Below are positions 52,800-61,472 of a stretch of DNA of 64,000 nt, in pieces (within the stretch, counting starts at the first letter, position 1; the number at the start of each line of letters is the position of its first letter). This stretch comes from Aminobacterium sp. MB27-C1 (lineage in GTDB: Bacteria; Synergistota; Synergistia; Synergistales; Aminobacteriaceae). The DNA is taken from NCBI RefSeq assembly GCF_030908405.1, contig NZ_CP133089.1:2294001-2358000 (forward strand), written 5' to 3'. Below the pieces are notes generated by a model. That model worked only from the letters and a program-made list of their open reading frames with translations, had not been told where the DNA came from and did not search any database. The position numbers and the translations under genes were made by a program.

Positions 52800-53945
52800 A
52801 TGAATTACAGAACAATGCCGGGGATGGATGAAGAACTCTCTATTCTTGGTTTTGGATGCATGCGTTTGCCATTAACTTCTGAAGGAATAATTGATGAGGG
52901 CGAAGCTACAAAAATATTGCGTTATGCTATTGATCATGGCGTAAATTATGTAGATACGGCTTGGCCCTATCACAACGAGATGAGCGAACCCTTTGTTGGG
53001 AGAGCCTTACTCGATGGCTACCGTGATAAAGTCTATCTCGCAACGAAACTCCCATCATGGCTTGTAGAAAAGCATGAAGATATGGACTCCTTTCTTAATG
53101 AACAATTGCGACGTTTACAGACAAAAACAATAGATTTTTATTTGGTTCACTCATTAAATAGAGAACGTTGGAATAATATGGTGAAGAACGATGTCTTTTC
53201 TTTTCTTGAAAAGGCTATAGCTGATGGCCGTATTCGCCATGCAGGGTTCTCTTTTCACGGAGAGTATGAGCTTTTTGAAGAAATTTTAGATGCATGGCAT
53301 TGGGAATTTTGTCAGATTCAATACAACTACCTTGATGAAAATTATCAGGCTGGAACTAAGGGATTGAGAGAAGCTGCTTCTCGTGGCCTTGGCGTTATTA
53401 TTATGGAACCTCTCCGAGGCGGCAAGTTGGCAACGAATGTTCCAGAGCCCATTCAGAATCTATGGCAAGAAGCGGAAGAAAAAATGAGCCCTGCTGCTTG
53501 GGGTTTAAGGTGGGTGTGGAATCACTCCGAAGTATCTGTTGTTCTAAGCGGAATGAATTCCCTTAACCAAGTGAGAGAGAACATCATTGTGTCTGAAAAG
53601 GGAGAACCTGGCACTCTTTCCCATCATGATCTGGATATTGTGGAAAAGGTAAAAAATGAATATAAGAAACGGATGAAAGTGGATTGCACAAATTGCCGCT
53701 ATTGCATGCCTTGCCCGCAGGGTGTCAATATTCCTGAATGCTTTAATCGCTATAATATGGCTTTCATGTTTGATGATGAAAAGATGGCAAAAGATACATA
53801 TTTTGTATTCGTAAAAGATTACGAGAGGGCAAGTTTATGTGTCGAATGTGGAGCGTGCGAGGAAGTTTGCCCTCAGAACCTTCCTATTCGACAGTATTTG
53901 AAAGATGTTGTTGATCTTTTTGAGGCAGACAAGGAAAAAGAGTAG
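52800..53945 (+). CDS. Aldo/keto reductase with C-terminal ferredoxin domain
   Basis: A 381-residue protein. The N-terminal aldo/keto reductase TIM barrel (about 1-285) contains LGFGCMRLPL, YVDTAWPYHN and FYLVHSL; the catalytic Tyr is in the YHNE segment. The C-terminal domain (about 300-375) has ferredoxin motifs CTNCRYCMPCPQGVN and CVECGACEEVCPQN for two [4Fe-4S] clusters. Such anaerobic proteins may use ferredoxin electrons; physiological substrate is unknown. ATG 52800 is preferred, with AAAGGGGGAG about 8 bases upstream; an extended -10 TGCTATACT is at 52762-52770. The gene is divergent from the IclR regulator. Confidence 0.9.
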   Translation: MNYRTMPGMDEELSILGFGCMRLPLTSEGIIDEGEATKILRYAIDHGVNYVDTAWPYHNEMSEPFVGRALLDGYRDKVYLATKLPSWLVEKHEDMDSFLNEQLRRLQTKTIDFYLVHSLNRERWNNMVKNDVFSFLEKAIADGRIRHAGFSFHGEYELFEEILDAWHWEFCQIQYNYLDENYQAGTKGLREAASRGLGVIIMEPLRGGKLATNVPEPIQNLWQEAEEKMSPAAWGLRWVWNHSEVSVVLSGMNSLNQVRENIIVSEKGEPGTLSHHDLDIVEKVKNEYKKRMKVDCTNCRYCMPCPQGVNIPECFNRYNMAFMFDDEKMAKDTYFVFVKDYERASLCVECGACEEVCPQNLPIRQYLKDVVDLFEADKEKE

Positions 53946-53968
53946 GATTTGGCGATCTTTGTTGAAAA

Positions 53969-54014
53969 AGGCAAGCCGAAGATAAAACTATTGAGTCTTT
54001 TCTTCGACTTGCCT
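53969..54014 (-). terminator. Terminator after the double-cubane-type protein gene
   Basis: On the minus strand AGGCAAGTCGAAGA pairs over 14 bases (one G-U) with TCTTCGGCTTGCCT and is followed by TTTTT. The convergent plus-strand copy has one mismatch and no T-run. Confidence 0.7.
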
Positions 54015-54033
54015 GATATTAGGTTTTGCAGAG

Positions 54034-55185
54034 TTAGAACATTTCTATAAAAGCGCTAATACGTGTCGATAGTTGTCCTGTATCGCTTCTTGAGTAATCG
54101 GTTTCCAAAGAAAGATAAGGTATATTTTTTTGTTCCCGAGCAAATTCTCGAATAGTATAGGTTTCTATATTGTAGGTATGGCATGCTTGTAAAACGACTT
54201 CCACAATACCGTCAACATGATATTCGTCAATAATATCGGAGAGTAGGTCAAGGCGCCCCCTATTAGGAGTCAGACATGAACAGCTGATCTGTAGATAACG
54301 CTCAGTCAATGCGTCCATAGGATGTTTGTTCTCATCCACAAAGCGAGATACTGATTTGAGGCCGCCACATGTTTCAAATCCTACGACAGCCCCTCCATTG
54401 TCCTCTATAATTTCGACAACTTTTTCAACATTCCCACCAATAGGACATCCAGTAATGAGTATGCGCGGCTTTGATGGTGAAATTCGCCGTTCCCCTTTAT
54501 CCCAAGCTTCTTTAACAAGATGAGTAATCTTTTCGATTTTTTTAATTAGTTGTTCTTTGTCAAAGGTCTTGTCTGCGTATTCTGTCATAACGCGAATCTC
54601 TCGTCCCGTAATAGCTGGAGGTGTAAGGGCTGCGAGTCGGTAAAATTCGATGAGAGCTTTTCGCTCCCTGTTTAGAAGATAAATTTCCCTCTCAAGGTCA
54701 TCGTCAGTGATAGCAACGTGAAAAGTCTCTTCGATTTTTCTCTTAAGAAGATACATTTCCTTTCGCCAATACTCGAAATCTTCTGGGCGACTATTGGTTT
54801 GTGGTAATTGCATAACGTGCGTAGGTTTTATTTTATTTAATAATTCGTACATCTTCTTTTTGCCGTCACACGTTGTTTCTCCTACTACAAAATCACAGAA
54901 GTGAAGGTATGGACACGTATCCGTTAATGCGTATCCGTAACTAGATTTAACAAGAGGACACAGATTGCGGGGAAGATGTTGTTCTGCAGGAGCAATACTT
55001 TTTTCTCCAGTACCACAAAGTCCGACAGGTATAGCTTTTCCTGCATAAATAAGCTCTTTAGGGGAAAAGGCGCAATAGTAACCGACAACCTTTCTTCCCG
55101 CTTCACTTGCTTCTTTTATATATACAGTACCATCACGCAAATGTTCTCGAAGTTCGTCAAAAATCTGATCAGTTGATTGGGTCAT
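54034..55185 (-). CDS. Double-cubane-cluster-type protein (YjiM/2-hydroxyacyl-CoA dehydratase D family)
   Basis: A 383-residue protein close to the YjiM/DCCP group. Conserved Cys motifs: LCGTGEKSI, LPRNLCPLVKSSYGYA, CPYLHFCDFVVGETTCDG, plus GCPIGG, SCSCLTPN and VVLQACHTYNIETYTIRE in the second half. Members with a double-cubane [8Fe-9S] cluster reduce small substrates in an ATP-driven way; others are parts of dehydratases. It starts with a TGATG overlap of the activase stop codon, so activator and target are made together. The natural substrate is unknown. Confidence 0.85.
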   Translation of the reverse strand: MTQSTDQIFDELREHLRDGTVYIKEASEAGRKVVGYYCAFSPKELIYAGKAIPVGLCGTGEKSIAPAEQHLPRNLCPLVKSSYGYALTDTCPYLHFCDFVVGETTCDGKKKMYELLNKIKPTHVMQLPQTNSRPEDFEYWRKEMYLLKRKIEETFHVAITDDDLEREIYLLNRERKALIEFYRLAALTPPAITGREIRVMTEYADKTFDKEQLIKKIEKITHLVKEAWDKGERRISPSKPRILITGCPIGGNVEKVVEIIEDNGGAVVGFETCGGLKSVSRFVDENKHPMDALTERYLQISCSCLTPNRGRLDLLSDIIDEYHVDGIVEVVLQACHTYNIETYTIREFAREQKNIPYLSLETDYSRSDTGQLSTRISAFIEMF

Positions 55186-55937
55186 CAGTATTCCTCCTTA
55201 TCTGCCACGTTAAGAGCTTTGACTGCTGCACCTATCGCTCCTATAAGTTGTGGAAAGGGCAATGTCACGAGAGAGCATGGAAGAGATTCAGAAAGAAGAG
55301 ATGCGGTTCCTTCAAGAGAGGCAATTCCGCCACTGAAAGCGATCTTTTCTGTTGATGGAAGAGCACCTAAAAGAGGAGCGATCTTGGCTGTCATAGAGTT
55401 GAAAACTCCCCGAGCGATTTTGCCCTCATTGATGCCGTCATTAAGAAGAGAGATCACTTCGCTCTCAGCAAAAACGGCACATACTGAGCTAATGGGAACA
55501 CCTTTTTCCTCATTTTGGGCCAGAGTAATGAGTTCATTAATATTTCGTCCGAGAATATGGGCCATGTTTTCCAAAAAGCGTCCTGTTCCGGCAGCGCATC
55601 TATCATTTAAGCGAAAATCAAGAACATGTCCTTTCCCATTCATACATATGGCTTTGCTGTCCTGTCCGCCAATATCGAGTAAACATCGAGTTTCTGGTGC
55701 CATCATGATAGCTCCGGTGGCATGAGCTGTAATTTCTGTTATTACATTCCCCCGAGGAATAAAATCTTTGAGGCGATGCCGTCCATATCCTGTTAAACCA
55801 ACTATAGAAGCATCAGGAAGACTTTTTATAAAATCTTGGATTTTACCTGGAACTGCTGCTTGAACAGAATAGTCGACAATCTCTTTATCATTCATCAAAA
55901 CCCATTTAGATGTGCGACTACCCCAATCTATGCCAAT
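55185..55937 (-). CDS. BcrA/BadF-type ATPase activator (YjiL/DCCP-reductase-like), non-canonical start
   Basis: An ATPase of the Hsp70/actin-like activase family. From 55898 downward the reading gives 237 residues with DIGGQDSKAICMN, CAAGTGRFLENMA and SGGIASLEGTASLL, but the essential first ATP-binding motif GIDWGSRTSK lies upstream, in frame, with no ATG, GTG or TTG before it. An in-frame TGA stands at 55988-55986 and the only plausible start codon is ATT 55937, which overlaps the TAA of a 19-codon reading frame (TAATT). Including it gives 250 residues, the family length. This may be a rare ATT start, translational coupling, or a recent mutation. Confidence 0.7.
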   Translation of the reverse strand: MGIDWGSRTSKWVLMNDKEIVDYSVQAAVPGKIQDFIKSLPDASIVGLTGYGRHRLKDFIPRGNVITEITAHATGAIMMAPETRCLLDIGGQDSKAICMNGKGHVLDFRLNDRCAAGTGRFLENMAHILGRNINELITLAQNEEKGVPISSVCAVFAESEVISLLNDGINEGKIARGVFNSMTAKIAPLLGALPSTEKIAFSGGIASLEGTASLLSESLPCSLVTLPFPQLIGAIGAAVKALNVADKEEY

Positions 55938-55996
55938 TACCTGAGTGTTTTTAGAAGAGCGTCTATGCGTGTTCTTAATTGGCCTTCATCTCCCAA
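55937..55996 (-). CDS. Short reading frame resembling the C-terminal tail of a DCCP/HgdB-type protein
   Basis: A 19-codon frame starting at TTG 55996 with AAGGA seven bases upstream. Its product MGDEGQLRTRIDALLKTLR resembles the end of the neighbouring double-cubane protein (RSDTGQLSTRISAFIEMF). It may be the remnant of a deleted second copy and may deliver ribosomes to the activase start. A small leader peptide is the alternative. Confidence 0.35.
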   Translation of the reverse strand: MGDEGQLRTRIDALLKTLR

Positions 55997-56065
55997 CGTT
56001 ATATCCTTCTTTGGTTAATTCTTCATACGAATAAAAATTATAACCAAAGAGAAGAGAAATAACAA

Positions 56066-56098
56066 TAGAAGCCAAGGAAGGGGTTCCCTTGGCTTCTA
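56066..56098 (-). terminator. Terminator after the atypical SDR gene
   Basis: TAGAAGCCAAGG (56066-56077) pairs exactly with CCTTGGCTTCTA (56087-56098), with a weak TTGTTATTT tract on the minus strand. Confidence 0.7.
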
Positions 56099-56135
56099 TA
56101 AAAACGTGCTTGATAATAATTAACGATTATTGAAC

Positions 56136-56927
56136 TTAAAGAACCGCTTTAACCATTCCTCCATCAGCGATGATTGTCTGTCCTGTAATATAGCTATTTG
56201 CTTCAGAAGAGAGAAAAACAGCAAGACGGGCATATTCATCAGGCATGCCATATCGTCCTAAAGGTATCTGATCTATTGCTTGGCGACTTACTTCTTCAAC
56301 CGAGACTCCTTTTTTTGCAGCTAAAGCCTGGTCGAGCTGACGTATTCTCTGTGTGTCAAAACGTCCTGGTCCTATGGCATTAATAAGAATGTTGTAAGGA
56401 GCGAGTTCTTGTGAGAGAGTTTTTGTCAATCCAATAACGCCCAGTCTGAATGTATTCGAAAGTATAAGATTTTCTATAACCTGTTTCACGGAAGATGATG
56501 TGGAGTTGATGATCCGTCCCCATTTTTGAACCTTCATGAAAGGAAGAACTTCTCGAATTGTACGGACGTAGCTGAGAAGATTAAGCTCAAAAGCATTTTG
56601 CCATGCTTCATCATTGAAAGTTTCAAAGGTTCCTGCAGGTGGCCCTCCTGCATTATTAACAAGAATCGATATAGGTCCAAGTTTTTCAGTAGTAACGCGC
56701 ACCAGATTTTTTATCTGCTCTACTTGTGTAATATCGCAAGCCGTATAATAAGCTGTAACACCAGTATCGTCCGTGAGTTCTTCAACTGCACGACGTAATT
56801 TTTCTTCGTTGCGGCTGGCCATCATTGTAACAACACCCTCCATTAAAAAACGTCGGGCCATTGCCTTACCCAGTCCACTACTTGATGCCATGATGAGGGC
56901 GACCTTTCCTTTTATACCAAGATCCAT
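56136..56927 (-). CDS. Atypical SDR (BKR-like) lacking the catalytic Tyr-Lys pair
   Basis: A 263-residue SDR-fold protein. The nucleotide motif is ASSSGLGKAMA instead of TGxxxGxG, and NNAG is intact. In the catalytic segment (about 140-165) Ser is present (STSSS), but the position of Tyr is Ser157 and that of Lys is Arg161 (LSNTFRLGVIGLTK). A subgroup of beta-ketoacyl-ACP-reductase-like SDRs has this pattern. It may still bind nucleotide and catalyse by another mechanism. ATG 56927 is preferred: GGGAGGGG lies 7 bases upstream. It is monocistronic. Confidence 0.85.
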   Translation of the reverse strand: MDLGIKGKVALIMASSSGLGKAMARRFLMEGVVTMMASRNEEKLRRAVEELTDDTGVTAYYTACDITQVEQIKNLVRVTTEKLGPISILVNNAGGPPAGTFETFNDEAWQNAFELNLLSYVRTIREVLPFMKVQKWGRIINSTSSSVKQVIENLILSNTFRLGVIGLTKTLSQELAPYNILINAIGPGRFDTQRIRQLDQALAAKKGVSVEEVSRQAIDQIPLGRYGMPDEYARLAVFLSSEANSYITGQTIIADGGMVKAVL

Positions 56928-57099
56928 TTCTTTTCCCCTCCCTTTCAAAAAACTTTATAATAGTATTCTGTAAATTCTGTTTTTATTCAAGAGGCAAGAT
57001 TACTTTTTCGGCATTTTATCGGATAAAGGAAGATATTCTTCATGATAAAATTAACTGGATTTATAAATAAAGAATACATTTCTCAAAGGAGAGATTTCT

Positions 57100-59016
57100 A
57101 TGTCTAAACATTTATTTTTTCCCGTTCTTGTCGCAAGTTTGGCCGTTGTGATTTTGTTATGGAATGCAGGAAGTGCTTCCGCAGCTTTGCCTCCCCTTGT
57201 TTCTCTTGAAGATTTTTTCAAAAATCCTGAAAAAATATCTTTTTCTCTTTCTCCAAATGGAGAATATTTAGCATATATGAAACCATGGCAACGAAGGATG
57301 AATGTATATGTTCAAAAAGTAGGTTCCAATGGTGAACCGAAGCGCCTTACAGAGGCTATATCTCGAGATATAGCCGGATATTTCTGGAAGGGAAACAATC
57401 AGATTATTTATGTTCAAGATTCAGGAGGAGATGAAAATTACCATCTCTTCTCTGTTGATATAACTGCTCAGACAAGAAAAGAGCTAACGCCTTTTTCTAA
57501 TGTACGGGTTTCTGTTGTTGATGACTTGGAAGATGTGGAAAACGAGATGCTTATTGCTATGAATCGCCGCGATCCACGTCTTTACGATGTGTATAGAATT
57601 AATATTTTGACTGGAGAACTTACTCTTGTTGCTGAAAATCCTGGAGATATTGCAGGATGGCTCACAGATAATGACGGGAAATTAAGGGTTGCCGTTCGGA
57701 GCGATGGTGTACAAACGAGTCTTCTATATAGAAAAACCGAAACGGAGCCTTTTAGAACTGTTGTAACGACGAATTTCAAGGACTCTATAGATCCGCTATT
57801 TTTTACCTTTGACAATAACTATCTTTACGTGGCGTCGAATCTCCACCGCGATAAGAGCGCTATTTATCGTTATGACCCGGAGACTGGGGCTTTTCTTGAT
57901 ATGATATATGAACATCCTGATGTTGATGTTTACGGGCTTCTTCGCTCAAAAAAACGTAAAGTTATTACAGGTGTTCGATATATAACAGATAAGGGGCACT
58001 ATCAGTTTTTTGATTCAGAAAGGGAAGAAATACAAAACACAATTGAAAAGAAGCTTCCAGGTTATGATGTTGTTGTGGCAAGTATGACCCGAGATGAAAA
58101 TCGGATGCTTGTTTATGTAGGTAGTGACAGGACATTAGGAGCTTATTATTTCTACGATCGTAAGACGGGGGACTTTAAAAAACTTGCAGATTTAAGCCCG
58201 TGGCTTAAAGAAGAAGAGATGGCTTCCACAAGGCCTATTTCATATACCGCAAGGGATGGCCTTACTATTCATGGATACTTAACTCTTCCAGTGGGAGTTG
58301 AGCCTAAAAATCTTCCTGTAATAGTTCATCCTCATGGTGGGCCATGGGTTCGAGATACATGGGGATTTAGTCCCGAAGTACAATTTTTGGCCAATAGAGG
58401 ATACGCTGTTTTGGAGATGAATTACAGAGGCTCAACTGGTTACGGTAAGAGTTTTTGGGTCGCTGGCTTCAAAGAATGGGGCCGCAAAATGCAAGATGAC
58501 ATTACCGATGGAGTGCAGTGGCTTATCGAAACGGGAGTAGCCGATTCGGAGAAAATAGGCATCTATGGTGCTTCTTATGGAGGATACGCGGTTTTGGCTG
58601 GATTGGCATTTACTCCCGATCTTTATGCATGTGGAGTTGATTATGTCGGACCGTCTAACATCTTTACTCTTTTAGAAACTCTCCCCCCCTATTGGGAATT
58701 AGGTCGTCAGATGATGTATGAGCAAATAGGCGATCCGGAGAAAGATAAGGAGTTGCTCCGAGCGGCATCCCCTGTTTTCCATGCGGATAAGATCCAATCC
58801 CCGCTTTTTGTTGCTCAAGGAGCTAACGATCCTCGTGTAAAAAAGGCCGAATCTGATCAGATAGTAGAAGCGCTACGTAGGCGAGGTGTCGATGTGGAAT
58901 ATATGGTAAAAGAAAATGAAGGACACGGCTTCAGAAATGAGGAAAATCGTTTTGATTTTTATCGGGCAATGGAAAAATTTTTAGCGCGTCATCTTCAGGG
59001 ACGGGTTAAAGAATAA
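57100..59016 (+). CDS. Secreted S9-family prolyl oligopeptidase-like peptidase
   Basis: A 638-residue serine peptidase with a signal peptide (about 1-28, LFFPVLVASLAVVILLW then GSASA) and therefore outside the cytoplasmic membrane. The N-terminal part is a beta-propeller-like region (about 50-380, WD/Tolb-like repeats). The C-terminal alpha/beta hydrolase (about 390-635) has the catalytic triad Ser492 in GASYGGYA, Asp577 in QGANDPRV and His609 in EGHGF. It would cut small peptides outside the cytoplasm and feed amino-acid fermentation. AAAGGAGAG precedes the ATG. No nearby partner; a terminator follows. Confidence 0.93.
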   Translation: MSKHLFFPVLVASLAVVILLWNAGSASAALPPLVSLEDFFKNPEKISFSLSPNGEYLAYMKPWQRRMNVYVQKVGSNGEPKRLTEAISRDIAGYFWKGNNQIIYVQDSGGDENYHLFSVDITAQTRKELTPFSNVRVSVVDDLEDVENEMLIAMNRRDPRLYDVYRINILTGELTLVAENPGDIAGWLTDNDGKLRVAVRSDGVQTSLLYRKTETEPFRTVVTTNFKDSIDPLFFTFDNNYLYVASNLHRDKSAIYRYDPETGAFLDMIYEHPDVDVYGLLRSKKRKVITGVRYITDKGHYQFFDSEREEIQNTIEKKLPGYDVVVASMTRDENRMLVYVGSDRTLGAYYFYDRKTGDFKKLADLSPWLKEEEMASTRPISYTARDGLTIHGYLTLPVGVEPKNLPVIVHPHGGPWVRDTWGFSPEVQFLANRGYAVLEMNYRGSTGYGKSFWVAGFKEWGRKMQDDITDGVQWLIETGVADSEKIGIYGASYGGYAVLAGLAFTPDLYACGVDYVGPSNIFTLLETLPPYWELGRQMMYEQIGDPEKDKELLRAASPVFHADKIQSPLFVAQGANDPRVKKAESDQIVEALRRRGVDVEYMVKENEGHGFRNEENRFDFYRAMEKFLARHLQGRVKE

Positions 59017-59038
59017 ACGGGAGTAAGAGGAAGTGAAC

Positions 59039-59072
59039 AAAAAGGGGTTTTCAGTTAAGAAAACCCCTTTTT
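59039..59072. terminator. Bidirectional terminator between S9 peptidase and GAF protein genes
   Basis: AAAAAGGGGTTTTC (59039-59052) pairs exactly with GAAAACCCCTTTTT (59059-59072) around AGTTAA. It overlaps the last codons of the minus-strand gene. Confidence 0.88.
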
Positions 59073-60448
59073 GTATAAAAACAGCACATAGCTGCTGTTG
59101 TTGTTTCTGCTAGATTCTCCAAAAGATTGAAATCAACATTGCTTGTCGACCATAATGCAACAAAACCTCGGAATATGTTCCCTTCAGTTAGAGTGACAAT
59201 AATGTCAGCTCCCTGAATCTCTTCAAAAGCCAGTAATTCGGGAGCGTTTAAAAAATCAAAAAAGGAAGAGGCCATCTCAAAAGAAGAAAAAATAGAAATA
59301 TTGGGATCAGTGATAGAGAGAGGGCAACTATAAAGACATTTGCCTGAATGAATAACTTTCCCGTCTTGATAAGTTCCATGGAAAACGTAACTTTGTCTTT
59401 CAGAATCCCAAGCGACGATTAAACTTTTATGGCTTTGGGTTACTTCGCTGAACATATCAAGAATACTATCTAATAAACTGCGTCTCTCCGTTTGTCGCAT
59501 GAGATGCAGTGTTGCATTGTGAAGAGCTTGAAGAGCAAATGTTTGACTTGTCAATTGTTTAACAGCACTATCCCTTTCTTCGTGAAGGCAGGAAATCGAT
59601 AGCGCTTTGGAAGCAATGTTGCCAAGAAGTTCAAGAAAATTCAAATCCTCTTGTTCTAATGCTCTATTCCATTTTAAAAGACAATAAAGTCGCTGCTTTT
59701 TACTAAGAACAGGAAGAAAAACGGTCCATTTTTTTGAAAGCTGCGCGTAATGATTTTCTCCGAAGAAATTTTTGTGTTTTTCATCGATAGGAAGAGGCGC
59801 AGAAGTGAGAAACCTTTTAGTCAGAACAGCGTCGCGTTCTGGTATGGCATGAAGTTTCCCTTCGAGCAGATGAAGCATGTCTCCGTCATCGTGAAGGATC
59901 AACAAATCTTCTGGGAAGAGACTCTCTCGTATAACATCGCCTAAAAAAGCGGCGAAATATTCAAGCGGCATAGGCTCAAAGATAGAAGCAAGAGTACTTT
60001 TTGTTGCTAATATCATATAGTCAAGGCGAGAAAGACGATGCTCTATCTTTTCTTTTTCTTTGAAAGATTGCCAGATGTCGATGATTCCTTCAAAAGCGGG
60101 CAATGTTTCCAGGAATGAAGAAGATGGTTGTTGATCAAGAAGAAGATAAAATGACCATTTTTCGCCTTTTATGGAAAGCCCCCATTTCCATGTGCAAGAA
60201 AATAAATCTACGTTAATTGGGAAAGGGCTTAAAGACATCTGGTTTGAAAAAAGTGAAGCAATATGTTCGTTTTTATCAGAAAGAATAAGGCTGGAAGGAG
60301 TGATGCCAACAGCTTCAAGAAGAATAAGTTCATCCTTTCGAGATTCCAAAAGAAGGGCTCGATTTGTATAATTCGAAAGATAGTCGGCAAATCGGTCTAA
60401 AATGCCTCCATGGAGGATAAAAGACATCTTTTCGTAGAGGTCATGCAC
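59051..60448 (-). CDS. GAF-like sensor protein without output domain
   Basis: A protein of about 465 residues that I do not recognise as a known enzyme. It has up to three GAF-like alpha/beta modules (about 15-130, 170-300 and 325-460), joined by helical, coiled-coil-like linkers (KEKEKIEHRLSRLDYM and HEERDSAVKQLTSQTF). No kinase, cyclase, HTH or membrane segment is visible. GTG 60448 is preferred over GTG 60469. It is divergent from the degenerate response-regulator gene and would be its sensing partner (inference). Confidence 0.75.
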   Translation of the reverse strand: MHDLYEKMSFILHGGILDRFADYLSNYTNRALLLESRKDELILLEAVGITPSSLILSDKNEHIASLFSNQMSLSPFPINVDLFSCTWKWGLSIKGEKWSFYLLLDQQPSSSFLETLPAFEGIIDIWQSFKEKEKIEHRLSRLDYMILATKSTLASIFEPMPLEYFAAFLGDVIRESLFPEDLLILHDDGDMLHLLEGKLHAIPERDAVLTKRFLTSAPLPIDEKHKNFFGENHYAQLSKKWTVFLPVLSKKQRLYCLLKWNRALEQEDLNFLELLGNIASKALSISCLHEERDSAVKQLTSQTFALQALHNATLHLMRQTERRSLLDSILDMFSEVTQSHKSLIVAWDSERQSYVFHGTYQDGKVIHSGKCLYSCPLSITDPNISIFSSFEMASSFFDFLNAPELLAFEEIQGADIIVTLTEGNIFRGFVALWSTSNVDFNLLENLAETTTAAMCCFYTKRGFLN

Positions 60449-60506
60449 GATGATTTCACTTCCTTTCACCTTTTATTAAAGTTAATTTAAAAACCATAGT
60501 ACAGGA

Positions 60507-60524
60507 TGGACGTTTATTCGTCCA
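60507..60524. promoter_or_regulatory. Inverted repeat between the GAF and regulator genes
   Basis: TGGACG (60507-60512) and CGTCCA (60519-60524) form a perfect 6-6-6 repeat between the divergent promoters. Operator candidate for the downstream regulator. Confidence 0.4.
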
Positions 60525-60602
60525 CCGTAAAAATAGTTTGCCTGCTAGAATAATGTTTACATAGTTTAGTTTTTGAAAAGGAGGTTCTCTAAAGGAAAGA
60601 AT

Positions 60603-61289
60603 ATGGAAGAAAAGCTTTCTGTTTTACTTGTGGATCAAGATCTAATGACGGCTTCGGTTATGAAGCAGTTTATAGTTGCAGTTCCTGGTTTTTATGTAGC
60701 AGGTATTTCTACGTCTTTGCCTCATATTTGCGTTACTCTGCAAAAAAATCAGATCGACCTCGTTGTCTTTGAGCCTTTGGGGTTAGCGGAGAATATTGCT
60801 GAGGTTGTGGGGCGTATTCATCGTATATCCCCTATGACAGCTTTTATAGTGGTTTCATCAAAAGCAGATCAATTTTCAGTTCGACAGGCTTTAAGCTTGG
60901 GAGCTCTCGATTACGTATTAAAACCTTTTTCCTTCGAACGTTTTAGAAGGGCTCTCTATATATGTCAGGACAGGAAAAAACTTCTGAGTACCCTTCCTAA
61001 AATTTGTATGCAAAACACGATTGACGAAGTTATTGTAGCTCAGCGAGAGAGACTTTTTTTTAGCTACCTTCCCAATGGAATTCAAAAAGAAACTCTCGAA
61101 CAAATGGCAGAAACTCTCTCTTCTTTGCAGGAAGCAGCTACTATTGATGAGATAGCTCAATTGACAGGCTTTTCGCGAACGACGACGTGGAGATACCTTC
61201 ATTATTTGTTGAATATAGGAAGGATTGTTTCAACTCTTGAGTATCAAGTTGCGGGCAGACCGCTGAAGAAGTTTCTATATATTAAATAA
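60603..61289 (+). CDS. DcuR/CitB-like response regulator lacking the phosphoacceptor Asp
   Basis: A 228-residue protein of the CitB/DcuR layout. The receiver domain (about 4-120) keeps Ser85 and Lys107 (SSK, KPF), but the phosphoacceptor position is Glu57 (DLVVFEPLG) and the second acidic residue of the Mg pocket is Gln12 (LLVDQDLM). The C-terminal helix-turn-helix is at about 175-215 (ATIDEIAQLTGFSRTTTWRY). Glu may mimic the phosphorylated state. No partner kinase is adjacent; the divergent GAF gene may regulate it by protein contact. ATG 60603 is chosen, with AAAGGAAAG upstream. Confidence 0.85.
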   Translation: MEEKLSVLLVDQDLMTASVMKQFIVAVPGFYVAGISTSLPHICVTLQKNQIDLVVFEPLGLAENIAEVVGRIHRISPMTAFIVVSSKADQFSVRQALSLGALDYVLKPFSFERFRRALYICQDRKKLLSTLPKICMQNTIDEVIVAQRERLFFSYLPNGIQKETLEQMAETLSSLQEAATIDEIAQLTGFSRTTTWRYLHYLLNIGRIVSTLEYQVAGRPLKKFLYIK

Positions 61290-61472
61290 AGCCCATTCTA
61301 TCCCCTTCTTTTTAATTATTTTATATAGGAAAATAAGCTCTCTATCCATGAAATAAAAGGATAAAATATGAAATATTTGGTTTTTTTATTGTCACGTGGC
61401 TAAAACCAGATATGATTTTTAATCATATCTTATTGAATATTTTTCAAATTACACAAAGGGGGACATGCCAAC

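Noticed and set aside
55986-55988. TGA upstream of the activase read as selenocysteine to extend the N-terminus
   Set aside because: No SECIS-like hairpin seen just downstream, the family does not need residues there, and the family-length protein starts after it.
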